This document shows positions 40,104-49,905 of a stretch of 64,000 bases of DNA, in pieces. Position numbers and translations under genes: made by a program. The stretch covers positions 124,001-188,000 of the forward strand of contig NZ_WELK01000004.1 of NCBI RefSeq assembly GCF_009799925.1. The letters are read 5' to 3'. The notes under the pieces are model-generated. The model saw only the letters and a program-made list of their open reading frames with translations, ran no database searches and was not told the DNA's origin. This stretch comes from Pseudomonas sp. R-28-1W-6 (GTDB taxonomy: Bacteria; Pseudomonadota; Gammaproteobacteria; Pseudomonadales; Pseudomonadaceae). Within the stretch, counting starts at the first letter, position 1; every line of letters starts with the position of its first letter.

Positions 40104-43058
40104 TCACGCCAGCCCGGCCTTGGCCAGGATGGCGCCGACATCCACCGCATCGATCTGTTCCGGCCGCAGGAAGCGCTCGGCGTAGCTCTGGTGGATGCCG
40201 GCCCGCAGGAACAGGCCGAACAGCTGCGGGTCGATGTGCTCGCCGCGGCACATGCCGGCCATGATCTGCAGCGCCTCGGTCAGCGTCTTGCCCTTCTTGT
40301 AGGGGCGATCCACCGCCGTCAGCGCCTCGAAGATATCGGCGATGGCCATCATCCGCGCCGGCAGGCTCATGTCTTCGCGCTTCAGGCGTTTCGGGTAGCC
40401 GCTGCCATCCATCTTCTCGTGGTGGCCGCCGGCGATCTCGGCGACGTTGGCCAGGTGCGGCGGGAAGGGCAGGTGGCTGAGCATGCGGATGGTCTGCACC
40501 ATGTGCCCGTTGATGATGAAGCGTTCCTCTTCGGTCAGGGTGCCGCGGCCGATGGCGAGGTTGTACAGCTCGCCGCGGTTGTGCTTGTACTGCGGCACAT
40601 CGAGCTTGAAGCCCCAGGGGTTGTCGGCCGGGATCAGCTCGCTGGCCGGGCGCTCCAGCAGGTGCTCGGGCTTGTCGCTGAGCAGCGGCTCCTGCACCGG
40701 CAGCGTCGGCGCCGGGGTGCGGGCCTGGCGCTGCTGTTCTTCCCAGGACACGCCGAGGCGGTCGTCCAGGGTGCGCGTCCAGGTGCGTGCGCCGATGTGG
40801 CGCAGGCGTTCCTGGTCGGCCTCGGCCATGGCTTCGCCGCCCAGGTTGCAGCGGGCGATGAAGGCGAATTCGTCGTCCAGGGCGGCCAGGGTCGTGTCGC
40901 GCCGCTCGCTCAGGCTGCACTCGTCGCCGGCCTCGGCCAGGCCCTGCCAGTAGGCGACCCAGGCATCGCGCTTGAGCACCTCGAAGCGCATGCGGATCTC
41001 GTGGATGCGGTCGTACAGGGTCTCCAGCTTGGTGGCCTTGTCCACCACGTATTCCGGCGTGGTGACCTTGCCGCAGTCGTGCAGCCAGGCGGCGATGTGC
41101 AGGGCTTCCCAGTCCTCGTCGCTGGGCCGGTAGTCGCAAAATGGCTGCTCGTCGCTCGCGGCGGCGGCGTGGGCGAGCATCAGGGTCAGTTCGGGGACGC
41201 GTTGACAGTGGCCGCCGGTGTAGGGGCTCTTGGCGTCGATGGCGCCGGCGATCAGCTGGATGAAGGCATCGAGCAGCTTCTTCTGCTGCTCCAGCAGGCG
41301 CTGGCTCTCGATGCACAGGGCGGCGACGCCGGAAACCGCCTCGACGAAGGCGATGCGCTCGGGGCGCAGCATGGCCAGGTCTTCCTCGGCGCCGGTGTCG
41401 CGGTGCAGCAGCAGGAGCACGCCGACGGTCTCGCCCTGGCGGTTGCGCAGGCCGCTGCAGACCAGGTGCACCCGCGGGCTGTCCAGGGTGTGCAGCAGGC
41501 TCTGGAAGCCGTTGGCCTGGTCGAAGCCGATCGATATCACGGCGGTCTCGCCGCCCTGGGCCGGCTGCTGCAGCCATGGCGGCAGGTTGTGCTGCGCCGC
41601 ATCGAAGCTGGGAATGCGGTGTTCTTCCAGGCTGTGCTGCTCGCCGTTGAGGAACAGGCCGTGGGGTTCCAGATGCCCGCTGATGCTGTCGCGCAGGTAG
41701 ATCAGCCCGCCACTGGCGCCGCTGAGGCCGACGGTCTCGCGCAGCACCCGGCGCAGCAGGGCATCGAAACGGGTCTCGGCGGACAGGCTGGCGGCGATGT
41801 CGAGGAAGCTGGCAATGGTGTTCTTCATCTTGGTCATCGCCACGGCCAGCTGATCGACTTCCAGCACCGGCGAGCGACCGCTGGCCGGGTAGTCGAAGTT
41901 GAAGCTGCGGATCGCTTCGGCTTCCTCGACCAGGGCGCGCAATGGGCGCACCAGCACGCGCGACAGCATCCAGCCCAGCGGGATGCACAGCAGCAGGATG
42001 CCGAGGGTGATCATGCCGCCCTGCCAGCGCAGGCGATAGGCATCGGCCAGCAGTTCATCCTCCGGCGCCAGCAGGGCCAGGCGCAGGCCATTGGGGCCGC
42101 CTTCGGCAAACTGGGTGTAGGACATCTGCCAGCGTCGATCGGCCAGCATGGTGCTGGTGTGCAGGTCGTCCTTGAGATCGCGGGCGAACAGTTCGGCCAG
42201 GGCCGGGCTCAGTCGCTCGATCTGCGCCAGGTGCACGCTGCCATTGCTTACCGTCACCTGGCCGGGATCGGGGTAGGCGACCACGGCACCGTCCGGGCGA
42301 TAGAGAACGACCTCGGTGGAGGGGGTGACCTTGTGCCTGGCCAGGGTGGCGGAAAGATCGGCCAGGGTCAGGTCGGCGGCGATCACCGTCTTGCCCTGGC
42401 TGATGCGTGCCAGGGTGGTGCCGACCTCGCCGCTGGAGAAGAACACGTAAGGGTCGGTGCCGATCAGTGTGCCCTTGTCCAGCGCGTTGCGGTACCAGGG
42501 GCGGGTGCGCGGGTCGAAGACTTCCTTGAGGTTCTGCCGGCGGCTGAGCAGGCGCAGGTCGGCATCGAAGTACTGGGATTCGGAGATCGGCCGGGCCTCG
42601 CCGCTGCGCTCGATGCTCCAGACCTGGTAGCTCGCCTTGGCCGGTGCGTCGAAGGTTGCCTTCAGCTTGTCGCTGCGCAGCGGGCGGACCATGAAGAAAT
42701 CGCCGTCCTCGTAGCCGAGATAGAGCGAGGCCAGCTTGGGGTTGTCCTGCAGGGCCTGGGCGAACAGCGGCAGCAGCTGCATGCGCTGGGCGGCATCGCT
42801 GGCCTGATGCTGCTCGTTGAGTGCCAGCAGGCTGAGCAGGTGGCGGATCGGCTGGTAGGTGTGCAGCAGGTCGGACTTGACGTCCTCGCGGATCTTTTCG
42901 AACAGCTCATCGCTGCTGCTGAGGATGATCGCGCTGGTCTGTCGGTAGTTGAAGATTCCCAGCACCACGCCGGTGCCGAGCAGCAGCAGGGTGAACAGCA
43001 CGCCGATGTGCACGTGCAGCGGAAAACGATGTGGTTTGCCCCGATTTCTTCTCAGCAT
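40104..43058 (-). CDS. Cache-HAMP-GAF-HD-GYP phosphodiesterase
   Basis: 984 residues. One N-terminal membrane helix (about 15-37), a periplasmic double Cache-like sensor (about 40-345), a second membrane helix (about 347-370), HAMP (to about 420), a GAF-like domain (about 425-590) and a C-terminal HD-GYP domain. The HD dyad is in AAWLHDCGKV (about 660) and the GYP loop is HHEKMDGSGYP (about 880). About 130 residues separate the two, longer than in many HD-GYP proteins. It should degrade c-di-GMP to GMP or pGpG. ATG 43058. Confidence 0.9.
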   Translation of the reverse strand: MLRRNRGKPHRFPLHVHIGVLFTLLLLGTGVVLGIFNYRQTSAIILSSSDELFEKIREDVKSDLLHTYQPIRHLLSLLALNEQHQASDAAQRMQLLPLFAQALQDNPKLASLYLGYEDGDFFMVRPLRSDKLKATFDAPAKASYQVWSIERSGEARPISESQYFDADLRLLSRRQNLKEVFDPRTRPWYRNALDKGTLIGTDPYVFFSSGEVGTTLARISQGKTVIAADLTLADLSATLARHKVTPSTEVVLYRPDGAVVAYPDPGQVTVSNGSVHLAQIERLSPALAELFARDLKDDLHTSTMLADRRWQMSYTQFAEGGPNGLRLALLAPEDELLADAYRLRWQGGMITLGILLLCIPLGWMLSRVLVRPLRALVEEAEAIRSFNFDYPASGRSPVLEVDQLAVAMTKMKNTIASFLDIAASLSAETRFDALLRRVLRETVGLSGASGGLIYLRDSISGHLEPHGLFLNGEQHSLEEHRIPSFDAAQHNLPPWLQQPAQGGETAVISIGFDQANGFQSLLHTLDSPRVHLVCSGLRNRQGETVGVLLLLHRDTGAEEDLAMLRPERIAFVEAVSGVAALCIESQRLLEQQKKLLDAFIQLIAGAIDAKSPYTGGHCQRVPELTLMLAHAAAASDEQPFCDYRPSDEDWEALHIAAWLHDCGKVTTPEYVVDKATKLETLYDRIHEIRMRFEVLKRDAWVAYWQGLAEAGDECSLSERRDTTLAALDDEFAFIARCNLGGEAMAEADQERLRHIGARTWTRTLDDRLGVSWEEQQRQARTPAPTLPVQEPLLSDKPEHLLERPASELIPADNPWGFKLDVPQYKHNRGELYNLAIGRGTLTEEERFIINGHMVQTIRMLSHLPFPPHLANVAEIAGGHHEKMDGSGYPKRLKREDMSLPARMMAIADIFEALTAVDRPYKKGKTLTEALQIMAGMCRGEHIDPQLFGLFLRAGIHQSYAERFLRPEQIDAVDVGAILAKAGLA

Positions 43059-43147
43059 GGTGCCTCACTCCTTTGCTGCATGGCTGAACAAGAACACGGC
43101 GCAGCATCTCGCACAAGCCCGGCTGGCCAGCCGGCGGCACGTGGTGG

Positions 43148-44197
43148 TCAGGTGTGCACGGCCGCCTGGCGGCGCAGCAGGTGCTGTTCCAGGCCGTAGA
43201 TCAGCAGGGCGACCAGCAGGGCCAGGGTCACGCCGATCAGGCTGTTGAACAGGCGCATCTGCGCCAGCTGCCAGTCCATCGCCAGGCTTTCCGCGAGCAG
43301 CACGAAGCTCAGGCCCACCTGCAGTACGAACAGGCTGTAGCTGTGTGCCTGGAAGGCCCGGCTGAGCACGATCAGCGGCAGGACGGTGGCCACCATCAGC
43401 GGCGGGCTCTGCAGGCTGTAGCCGAGGTAGATCAACAGTGTAGCCACGCACAGGCTGGCCAGGCTCGATTGCAGGGCGCGCACCAGGCTGCCCTTGAACT
43501 CCAGCTGCAGGGTGGCGAACAGCGCCAGGGTCAGCCAGTAGCCGCGTGGCAGCCCGGCCAGGTTGACGATCAGCCCGGCGCCACCGCAGGCCAGGGTGCA
43601 GCGCAGCGCATGCAGGCGCCAGCGCTGCTCAGGCAGGCGCTTGGCATAGCGCCTGAGCACCTTGAACAGGCTCAGGAAGCGCGGCATGTACGGCCACATG
43701 CGCAGGCCGTGCAGGCCACGCATGCCGAAGGCGAGCAGGGCCACCCAGAGGCCGCCGAGGACGAACAGGGCGGCCACCGCGTCGGCATTCTTCAGGTTGA
43801 CCATGCCGAACTGGCCCTGGCCCAGGCACAGGCACACGGCCAGGGAGATGCCCAGCTTGCCGGCTTCGCTGCCGAAGCGCTGCAGCCAGGCGAGGAGGAA
43901 GCCGTAGACGGCGAACAGGGCGAAGCTCAGCAACGGGTCGCTGGCCGACCAGAAGCCCAGGCCGGCGCTGAGGGCGCCGAGCAGGCTGAGCAGGAGCAGG
44001 CGGAACATGCCGAAGCGGTGCAGCGGGTTGGCCTGGGCGGCCAGGAAGGCGCCGACCGAGGCCCAGAGGAAGCCCGGATGGCCGCTGAGCAGGCCGAGCA
44101 GCAACGGCAGCGCGCAGCCCAGCCCGGCAATGATGCCCGGCCCCCATTCGGCAGGGCCTGAATGCCAGCCCAGCTTGTGCCGTTGCGCTTTGTTCAT
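43148..44197 (-). CDS. FUSC-like inner membrane protein
   Basis: 349 residues with two groups of about five membrane helices, separated by a basic cytoplasmic stretch (YMPRFLSLFKVLRRYAKRLPEQ). This matches half-length fusaric acid resistance (FUSC, PF13515) proteins, often aromatic-acid efflux components, but no periplasmic adaptor or porin gene is adjacent. Start ATG 44197 is four bases after the dgt stop, so cotranslation with dgt is likely. Confidence 0.75.
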   Translation of the reverse strand: MNKAQRHKLGWHSGPAEWGPGIIAGLGCALPLLLGLLSGHPGFLWASVGAFLAAQANPLHRFGMFRLLLLSLLGALSAGLGFWSASDPLLSFALFAVYGFLLAWLQRFGSEAGKLGISLAVCLCLGQGQFGMVNLKNADAVAALFVLGGLWVALLAFGMRGLHGLRMWPYMPRFLSLFKVLRRYAKRLPEQRWRLHALRCTLACGGAGLIVNLAGLPRGYWLTLALFATLQLEFKGSLVRALQSSLASLCVATLLIYLGYSLQSPPLMVATVLPLIVLSRAFQAHSYSLFVLQVGLSFVLLAESLAMDWQLAQMRLFNSLIGVTLALLVALLIYGLEQHLLRRQAAVHT

Positions 44198-44201
44198 GCG
44201 G

Positions 44202-45533
44202 TCATACCGGGCTGGAGCGCCCGGTCATCTCCCGGGCCATTTCGGTAGCGTAGCTGTCGGTCATGCCGGCGATGAAATCGATCATGCGCAGGAAGGCCCG
44301 GTGCAGCGGCCAATCCGCATCGGGGGCGTTATGCCCGAGCAGGTCGAGGATGCGCTGGTTCTTGAACGACAGGCTGCCGCCGCGGTGCTGTTCCAGGGCT
44401 GCACCGCAGAAGGCGTTGAGGAGGATTTCCAGGGTGGTGTAGGCGCCGATCTCGTGCAGGGTCTTGCGCTTGTCCTGGAAGATCTTCTCCCGCGCCAGGG
44501 CCTTGGCCTGCTGCACGCAGCGCTTGGCCGGGCCGTGCATGTGTTCGACCAGGTCGCCGCCCAGCTCGCCGCGCAGCAGCGCCGGTTGCTGGGCGACGAA
44601 GGCGTGGGCGGCGGCGTTGGTCAGGTGTTCGATGGCCTTGCCGCGCAGGATTGCCAGCTTGCGCCGGCGCGAGTCGCGCGGGCCGAGCAGGCGGTAGGTT
44701 TCCGGCAGGTCGTCGCCGACCAGGTCGAGCAGCAGGGCCTCGACTTCCGGGTAGTCGAGCAGCTCCATTTCCAGACCGTCTTCCAGGTCGATCAGGCCGT
44801 AGCAGATGTCGTCGGCCGCCTCCATCAGGTACACCAGCGGATGGCGCGCCCAGCGCTGTTCCTCGAGCTGCGGCAGGCCGAGCTTGGCGGCGATCTGTTC
44901 GAGCAGCGGCAGTTCGCTCTGGTAGCAGCCGAACTTGTGCTTCTTGTAGCCCAGGGCCTCGGCGTGGCGGGCGGTCCAGGGGTATTTCAGGTAGGTGCCG
45001 AGGGTCGCATAGGTCAGCCGGGTGCCGCCGTCGAACTGGTGGTACTCGAGCTGGGTGAGCACGCGAAAACCCTGGGCATTGCCCTCGAAATTGAGGAAGT
45101 CGCCGCGCTCGGCCTCGCTCATGGCATCCAGCCAGCCGCGCCCGGCGGCCTGCTGGAACCAGTGGCGGATGGCGTCTTCGCCGGAGTGGCCGAAGGGCGG
45201 GTTGCCGATGTCGTGGGCCAGGCAGGCGGACTGCACGACCACGCCGAGATCGACCGGGTCGCACCAGTCCGGCAGCTCGTCGCGGATCATCTCGCCGACG
45301 CGCATGCCCAGCGAGCGGCCGACGCAGCTGACTTCCAGGGAGTGGGTCAGGCGCGTGTGGATGTGATCGTTGCTGGAGACCGGGTGCACCTGGGTCTTGC
45401 GCCCCAGGCGGCGGAAGGCGCCGGAGAAGATGATGCGGTCGTGGTCTTTGTGAAACGGGCTGCGGCCCAGCTCGTCCGGGCTGTGTAGCGGTTTGCCGAG
45501 GCGTTCGCGGGTGAGCAGTGTTTGCCAGTCCAA
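44202..45533 (-). CDS. dgt: dNTP triphosphohydrolase (dGTPase-like)
   Basis: 443 residues. HD-domain signatures: [10 protein letters not shown] (about 59-68), [15 protein letters not shown] (about 105-119), and [15 protein letters not shown] (about 240). Removes triphosphate from dNTPs, controlling nucleotide pools or phage replication. Length and '[10 protein letters not shown]' place it with type-1/2 bacterial Dgt. ATG 45533. It heads a run of dgt, FUSC and HD-GYP. Confidence 0.93.
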   Translation of the reverse strand: MDWQTLLTRERLGKPLHSPDELGRSPFHKDHDRIIFSGAFRRLGRKTQVHPVSSNDHIHTRLTHSLEVSCVGRSLGMRVGEMIRDELPDWCDPVDLGVVVQSACLAHDIGNPPFGHSGEDAIRHWFQQAAGRGWLDAMSEAERGDFLNFEGNAQGFRVLTQLEYHQFDGGTRLTYATLGTYLKYPWTARHAEALGYKKHKFGCYQSELPLLEQIAAKLGLPQLEEQRWARHPLVYLMEAADDICYGLIDLEDGLEMELLDYPEVEALLLDLVGDDLPETYRLLGPRDSRRRKLAILRGKAIEHLTNAAAHAFVAQQPALLRGELGGDLVEHMHGPAKRCVQQAKALAREKIFQDKRKTLHEIGAYTTLEILLNAFCGAALEQHRGGSLSFKNQRILDLLGHNAPDADWPLHRAFLRMIDFIAGMTDSYATEMAREMTGRSSPV

Positions 45534-45732
45534 GGGCTGTCCTCGCCGGTGGGATGGCCTCTAGCTTCGGGCTTCGGCGCTGCCGCCGCAAGGGGCGTGG
45601 CGCCGGGTAGGGGGATTTTTCTGTGCTCAGCGGGCGAGCGACGGATGGCAATTGAACGTTCGTATGAAGATTACTGGCAGGGTGCTATCGTCCGGAGGCT
45701 GCCGATAAAACCAATAACAAGAGAAGCCCGCT

Positions 45733-46845
45733 GTGATTTCAGGCGCCGCCTTGCCCGATGTTTCACACCAACAGCTGCGTATCCAGCGCTTTTTCATGAG
45801 CCTGGTGATGTACGTGCTCAGTGCCGTTCCCCAGGCCCTCTCGCTGTACAACGGCATTTCCCCGGCCTGGGTCATGGTCGTCTGGGCGATCTACGCGGTG
45901 CTTGGCAATCTGGCCTTCTACCTGGCCTTTCGCAGCCGCTTCAACCTGCGCTTTCGCGACCCCAGCCTGACCATGGCGCAGATGCTGGTGGCCATCGCCC
46001 TGGTGCTGTTCACCCAGGTCTATGCCGGCCAGGCACGTGGTGCCTACCTGGTGGTGTTGCTGATCATCATGGTGTTCGGCTGTTTCAAGCTGCACACTCG
46101 CCAGCTGCTGGTCCTCAGCCTGCTGACCATCCTCGCCTACGGCCTGACCCTGCCGCTGATTCGCGCCATCGAGGGCGCGCGTTTCAACCTGGCGGTGGAG
46201 GTCATCCTGTGGTGCAGCTTCTCCACCTTCCTGCCGTTCATCTCGATTCTCGGCGGCAGTATCAGCGACCTGCGCAAGAAGCTCATGGCCAGCAATGCCC
46301 AGTTGCAGGAGGTGTTGCGGCAGGTGACCGAGTTGGCCACCCATGACGAGCTGACCGGCGCGTACAACCGCCGCTATCTGCTGGAGATGCTGGGCCACGA
46401 GAAGAACCGTGCCGATCGTGGTGGCGGCGGCTTCTGCGTGTGCCTGTTCGACCTCGACCACTTCAAGCAGGTCAACGACCGCCACGGTCACTCGGCCGGC
46501 GATACGGTACTGAAGACCTTCGCCGGCACGGTGGAGCCGCTGCTGCGCAGCACCGATTTCTTCGCCCGCTATGGCGGCGAGGAGTTCCTCCTGTTCCTGC
46601 CGCAGACCTCGCTGGACATGGCCCAGCACTGCATCAAGCGTATCCAGGCGGCGTTGGGCTCGGTCGACTATGCCGGCTTGCCCGCGGGGTTTCGCATCAC
46701 CGCCTCGATCGGCGTGGCGCAGTATTACCTGCAGGAAGACATTGCCAGCCTGATCGCGCGGGCGGACAAGGCGCTGTACCGGGCCAAGCAGAATGGCCGC
46801 GACCGCCTGGAACTGGCGCCGTTTGCCCGGCCGGTGCCGATCTAG
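45733..46845 (+). CDS. Membrane diguanylate cyclase (six-TM, GGEEF)
   Basis: 370 residues. Six predicted membrane helices (about 20-180) with short loops, then a coiled linker and a GGDEF domain with RYGGEEF (about 280) and the I-site RSTD five residues before. An intact c-di-GMP synthase of the short membrane-sensor type is expected. ATG/GTG: start ATG at 45733 gives MISGAALPDV. Convergent with the EAL gene, with 69 bases between stops. Confidence 0.9.
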   Translation: MISGAALPDVSHQQLRIQRFFMSLVMYVLSAVPQALSLYNGISPAWVMVVWAIYAVLGNLAFYLAFRSRFNLRFRDPSLTMAQMLVAIALVLFTQVYAGQARGAYLVVLLIIMVFGCFKLHTRQLLVLSLLTILAYGLTLPLIRAIEGARFNLAVEVILWCSFSTFLPFISILGGSISDLRKKLMASNAQLQEVLRQVTELATHDELTGAYNRRYLLEMLGHEKNRADRGGGGFCVCLFDLDHFKQVNDRHGHSAGDTVLKTFAGTVEPLLRSTDFFARYGGEEFLLFLPQTSLDMAQHCIKRIQAALGSVDYAGLPAGFRITASIGVAQYYLQEDIASLIARADKALYRAKQNGRDRLELAPFARPVPI

Positions 46846-46914
46846 GCGGGTGCCGGCTTGCGGCATTCGCGGCTGCCGCCCAGGCAAGGGCAGGGCAGCG
46901 CGCCGGGGCGGCGC

Positions 46915-48078
46915 TTACAGGCCGGCGGCATCGATATCCAGCAGCAGCAGGCGCCGGCCGTTGTCGATGAACTGTCCGGCGGTCAGGCAGTACTGGTTGG
47001 TGGTGGCGTCGCGGTAGGTGCTGGACAGCGTCAGGCGCCGCTCTTCCCAGCCTTCGGCCAGCACCTGGTAGAAGTAGGGGCGCCAGGACCAGTTGTGCCG
47101 CAGGTAGCGGGCATCCTCCACCCAGGCCTGGCCGTTCCACTCCAGGTTGGGGGTGATCTGCGTGCCGTGCCGGTCGCACTGGTAGAGGCGCAGCAGCCAG
47201 GGATAGCTGGCCGGGTCGGGCAGGGCGGCGGTCGGGGCGTGGCCTTCGGCCCAGCCCTTGAGCCGGTTCATCAGCTCGGCCAGCTGCTGGCGCAGGGTCA
47301 TCAGGCGCGCGCGTTCGGCCAGCTTGCGCTGCACATACTGGTCGCGCAGGCGGGCGAAATGGGCGACGAAGGCGTCGCTGGGATAGAACTCCAGTTCCGG
47401 CCTGGCGAACAGGTAGCCCTGCACGTAGCGCGCGCCGCACTCCAGGGCGAAATGCAGTTCGGCTTCGGTTTCCACGCCCTCGGCGATGATCCAGCAGCCG
47501 GTCTTCTCGGCCATCTGCGCCAGCGCCTTGACCACTTCCCCGCTGGGGCCGCCGCGGGCGGCTTCCTGGAACAGGCGCATGTCCAGCTTGAGGATGTCCG
47601 GCTGCAGGGCCAGCACGCGGTCGAGCTGCGAGTAGCCGGCGCCGAAGTCGTCGATGGCGATGCGGGCGCCGGCTGCGCGGTAGCGCGCCACCACTTCCGC
47701 CAGCTTCTGGCTGGCCCCGCCCAGCTCGGTGATTTCGAAGACCACGCGCTGGGCGGCGATGCCGCGCTTGGCCAGCTGCTTGAGGCTGGGCAAGGGCTGG
47801 TTGGGGCGCAGGCGGCTGATCCAGCGCGGCGAGATGTTCAGGCTGACGAACCAGTCGTCCGGGGCCTGGTGCAGGCGGGCCAGGGCATCGTCGCGGATCT
47901 GCCGGTCCAGGCGCCTGAGCAGGGCCGGGGAGACCTTCGGGTCGGTGAACAGCGGGCCGACCGAGAGCAGGCGGCCGTCGGCCTGGCGCAGGCGCCCCAG
48001 GGCCTCGACGCCGGCTATGCGGCCGGTGGCGGTATCGATGAAAGGCTGGAAGCTGGCGAGCGGTTGCCCGTCGATCAC
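46915..48078 (-). CDS. EAL-domain c-di-GMP phosphodiesterase with C-terminal extension
   Basis: 387 residues. The EAL domain is at the N-terminus (about 1-240): GVEALGRL, NISPRW, EITEL, DDFGAGYS, LKLD and EGVETE, all catalytic or metal residues present. The last about 140 residues have a helical linker and a PAS/Cache-like segment (YFYQVLAEGWEERRLTLS, 'STYRDATTNQYCLTAGQFID'). Start GTG 48078 has AAGGAA seven bases upstream and gives MIDGQPLASFQPFID; GTG 48132 extends the protein by 18 residues without a good site. Confidence 0.85.
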   Translation of the reverse strand: MIDGQPLASFQPFIDTATGRIAGVEALGRLRQADGRLLSVGPLFTDPKVSPALLRRLDRQIRDDALARLHQAPDDWFVSLNISPRWISRLRPNQPLPSLKQLAKRGIAAQRVVFEITELGGASQKLAEVVARYRAAGARIAIDDFGAGYSQLDRVLALQPDILKLDMRLFQEAARGGPSGEVVKALAQMAEKTGCWIIAEGVETEAELHFALECGARYVQGYLFARPELEFYPSDAFVAHFARLRDQYVQRKLAERARLMTLRQQLAELMNRLKGWAEGHAPTAALPDPASYPWLLRLYQCDRHGTQITPNLEWNGQAWVEDARYLRHNWSWRPYFYQVLAEGWEERRLTLSSTYRDATTNQYCLTAGQFIDNGRRLLLLDIDAAGL

Positions 48079-48247
48079 GGTGTATTCCTTGCGGGGTGGC
48101 GGAGGGCGGATGGCGAGCAGTGCGGCGGCCACCTGCGCTCACATAGCAAGAATGTGGCCAGTTGTTCAGGAATGGGGTGCAGGGTGCTGACTGCCCGGTC
48201 AGCGTCTGGCTGGCCCTGTGGCTGCGGGTCTTGTGAAGAGGGGTTTG

Positions 48248-48264
48248 CGCACTGTCTTGGTGCC
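48248..48264 (+). promoter_or_regulatory. NtrC-like dyad upstream of amt
   Basis: GCAC-TGTCTTG-GTGC has the spacing of the NtrC consensus (GCAC-N7-GTGC). It is about 84 bases upstream of the -24 element. Confidence 0.5.
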
Positions 48265-48329
48265 TTTGCCGGGCGGGTGGCGCGCCTCGCGGCCGGCTTG
48301 ATGCGCAGCGGTGCGGGCTTGGTCGCTGG

Positions 48330-48347
48330 CTGGTATAGCAATTGCAT
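48330..48347 (+). promoter_or_regulatory. RpoN (sigma-54) promoter for amt
   Basis: TGGTATAGCAATTGCAT fits TGGCAC-N5-TTGCA with GG and GC exactly ten bases apart (GG at 48332-48333, GC at 48344-48345). Confidence 0.7.
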
Positions 48348-48597
48348 TTAGCTGGTGCGTCAGATGCATTTAACGCCCTGTAATCGGGCGTTGCGAAAAC
48401 CCGGCAAGGGTTCCGCGAAATACATCAACCCTATGTTTAATAAAGAAAAACACCGAAAAAACGCTTTTTCTTCCAGCACGCCGTGCGTCATTCGAGGTCT
48501 GCCTGCGGGCCTTGTTGGGTGGCGGTGAGCATCAGGATGGTGCGACTGCTTGAGTGGATGAACCGCTTTGGTGCTTTTCCCGAACGCCGGAGTTTTC

Positions 48598-49812
48598 GTG
48601 CCGATGGAAAACCTCAACAGCGCCGTGGAAACCCTGATCCACGGCTCTAATACCCTGTTCATTCTGCTGGGCGCGATCATGGTGCTGGCCATGCATGCCG
48701 GCTTCGCCTTCCTCGAAGTCGGTACGGTGCGCCACAAGAACCAGGTCAACGCCCTTTCGAAGATCATTTCTGACTTCGCCGTGTCGGCCCTGGCCTATTT
48801 CTTCGTCGGCTACTGGGTGGCCTACGGCATCACCTTCCTCGAACCGGCCGCGGTACTCACCGCCGACAGCGGCTACGGGCTGGTCAAGTTCTTCTTCCTG
48901 CTGACCTTCGCCGCGGCGATTCCGGCGATCATCTCCGGCGGCATCGCCGAGCGGGCCAAGTTCGCCCCGCAGCTGTGCGCCACGGTGCTGATCGTGGCCT
49001 TCGTCTACCCGTTCTTCGAGGGCCTGGTGTGGAATGGCAACTTCGGCCTGCAGGCCTGGCTGACCGCACGTTTTGGCGCCGCCTTCCATGACTTCGCCGG
49101 TTCGGTGGTGGTGCATGCGGTCGGCGGCTGGATCGCCTTCGGCGCGGTGATCCTGCTGGGGCGGCGCGACGGTCGCTACCGCGAGGGCCGCCTGGTGGCC
49201 TTCGCCCCGTCGAATATCCCGTTTCTCGCCCTCGGCTCGTGGATCCTGATCATCGGCTGGTTCGGCTTCAACGTGATGAGCGCGCAGACCCTGGGCAGCA
49301 TCAGCGGCCTGGTGGCGGTCAACTCGCTGATGGCAATGGTCGGCGGCACCGTGGCCGCCTTGCTGATCGGGCGCAACGACCCGGGCTTCCTGCACAACGG
49401 CCCGCTGGCCGGGCTGGTGGCGGTGTGCGCCGGTTCCGACCTGATGCACCCGATCGGCGCGCTGGTCACTGGCGCCCTGGCCGGCGCCCTGTTCGTCTGG
49501 GCGTTCACCGCGACCCAGGTGAAGTGGAAGGTCGACGATGTGCTCGGCGTCTGGCCGCTGCACGGCCTGTGCGGCGTGTGGGGCGGCATCGCCTGCGGCA
49601 TCTTCGGCCAGCAGGCGCTGGGCGGCCTGGGGGGCGTCAGCCTGGTCAGCCAGCTGCTCGGCACCGCACTCGGCGTGCTGGTGGCGCTGGCCGGCGGCCT
49701 GCTGGTGTACGGCCTGCTCAAGCGCCTGGTCGGCATCCGCCTGAGCCAGGAGGAGGAGTACTACGGTGCGGACCTGTCGATCCACAAGATCGGCTCGACG
49801 GCCCAGGACTGA
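48598..49812 (+). CDS. amt: Ammonium transporter
   Basis: 404 residues, eleven membrane helices. Amt signatures: AFLEVGTVRHKN, the periplasmic-site Phe/Trp (FGLQAWLTA), the twin-His pore (DFAGSVVVHAVGG and PLHGLCGVWGG) and FGFNVMSAQT. It brings ammonium/ammonia across the inner membrane. GTG 48598 is chosen because GGAG is five bases upstream; ATG 48604 is an alternative and gives the familiar MENLNSAV start. No glnK lies beside it in this window. Confidence 0.93.
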   Translation: MPMENLNSAVETLIHGSNTLFILLGAIMVLAMHAGFAFLEVGTVRHKNQVNALSKIISDFAVSALAYFFVGYWVAYGITFLEPAAVLTADSGYGLVKFFFLLTFAAAIPAIISGGIAERAKFAPQLCATVLIVAFVYPFFEGLVWNGNFGLQAWLTARFGAAFHDFAGSVVVHAVGGWIAFGAVILLGRRDGRYREGRLVAFAPSNIPFLALGSWILIIGWFGFNVMSAQTLGSISGLVAVNSLMAMVGGTVAALLIGRNDPGFLHNGPLAGLVAVCAGSDLMHPIGALVTGALAGALFVWAFTATQVKWKVDDVLGVWPLHGLCGVWGGIACGIFGQQALGGLGGVSLVSQLLGTALGVLVALAGGLLVYGLLKRLVGIRLSQEEEYYGADLSIHKIGSTAQD

Positions 49813-49826
49813 AGGCTCCCGGCATG

Positions 49827-49854
49827 AAAAAGCCCGCCATTTGGCGGGCTTTTT
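49827..49854. terminator. Bidirectional rho-independent terminator
   Basis: Stem AAAAAGCCCGCC / GGCGGGCTTTTT with an ATTT loop, between convergent amt and oprD-family genes. Confidence 0.93.
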
Positions 49855-49905
49855 GTTGCGCCCGGTTTCGCGGCCGAAGCCGCTTGGACGGGAGGGCGCC
49901 GAGGC

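Larger units (their letters stand above)
48079..48597. other. Divergent regulatory region between EAL gene and amt
   Basis: About 520 bases without a gene. It holds an NtrC-like dyad (48248-48264), an RpoN -24/-12 element (48330-48347) and an approximately 240-base leader to amt. In the leader are a 7-bp stem-loop at 48372-48392 (AACGCCC / GGGCGTT) and a second shorter one at 48396-48412. Confidence 0.5.

Noticed and set aside
40098..43199. Very long open frame opposite the HD-GYP gene
   Set aside because: Antisense artefact of a 984-codon GC-rich gene; composition is Gln/His/Ala-rich.
48369..48480. Known riboswitch in the amt leader
   Set aside because: Stem-loops are present but do not match a class I recognise; kept as an open leader.
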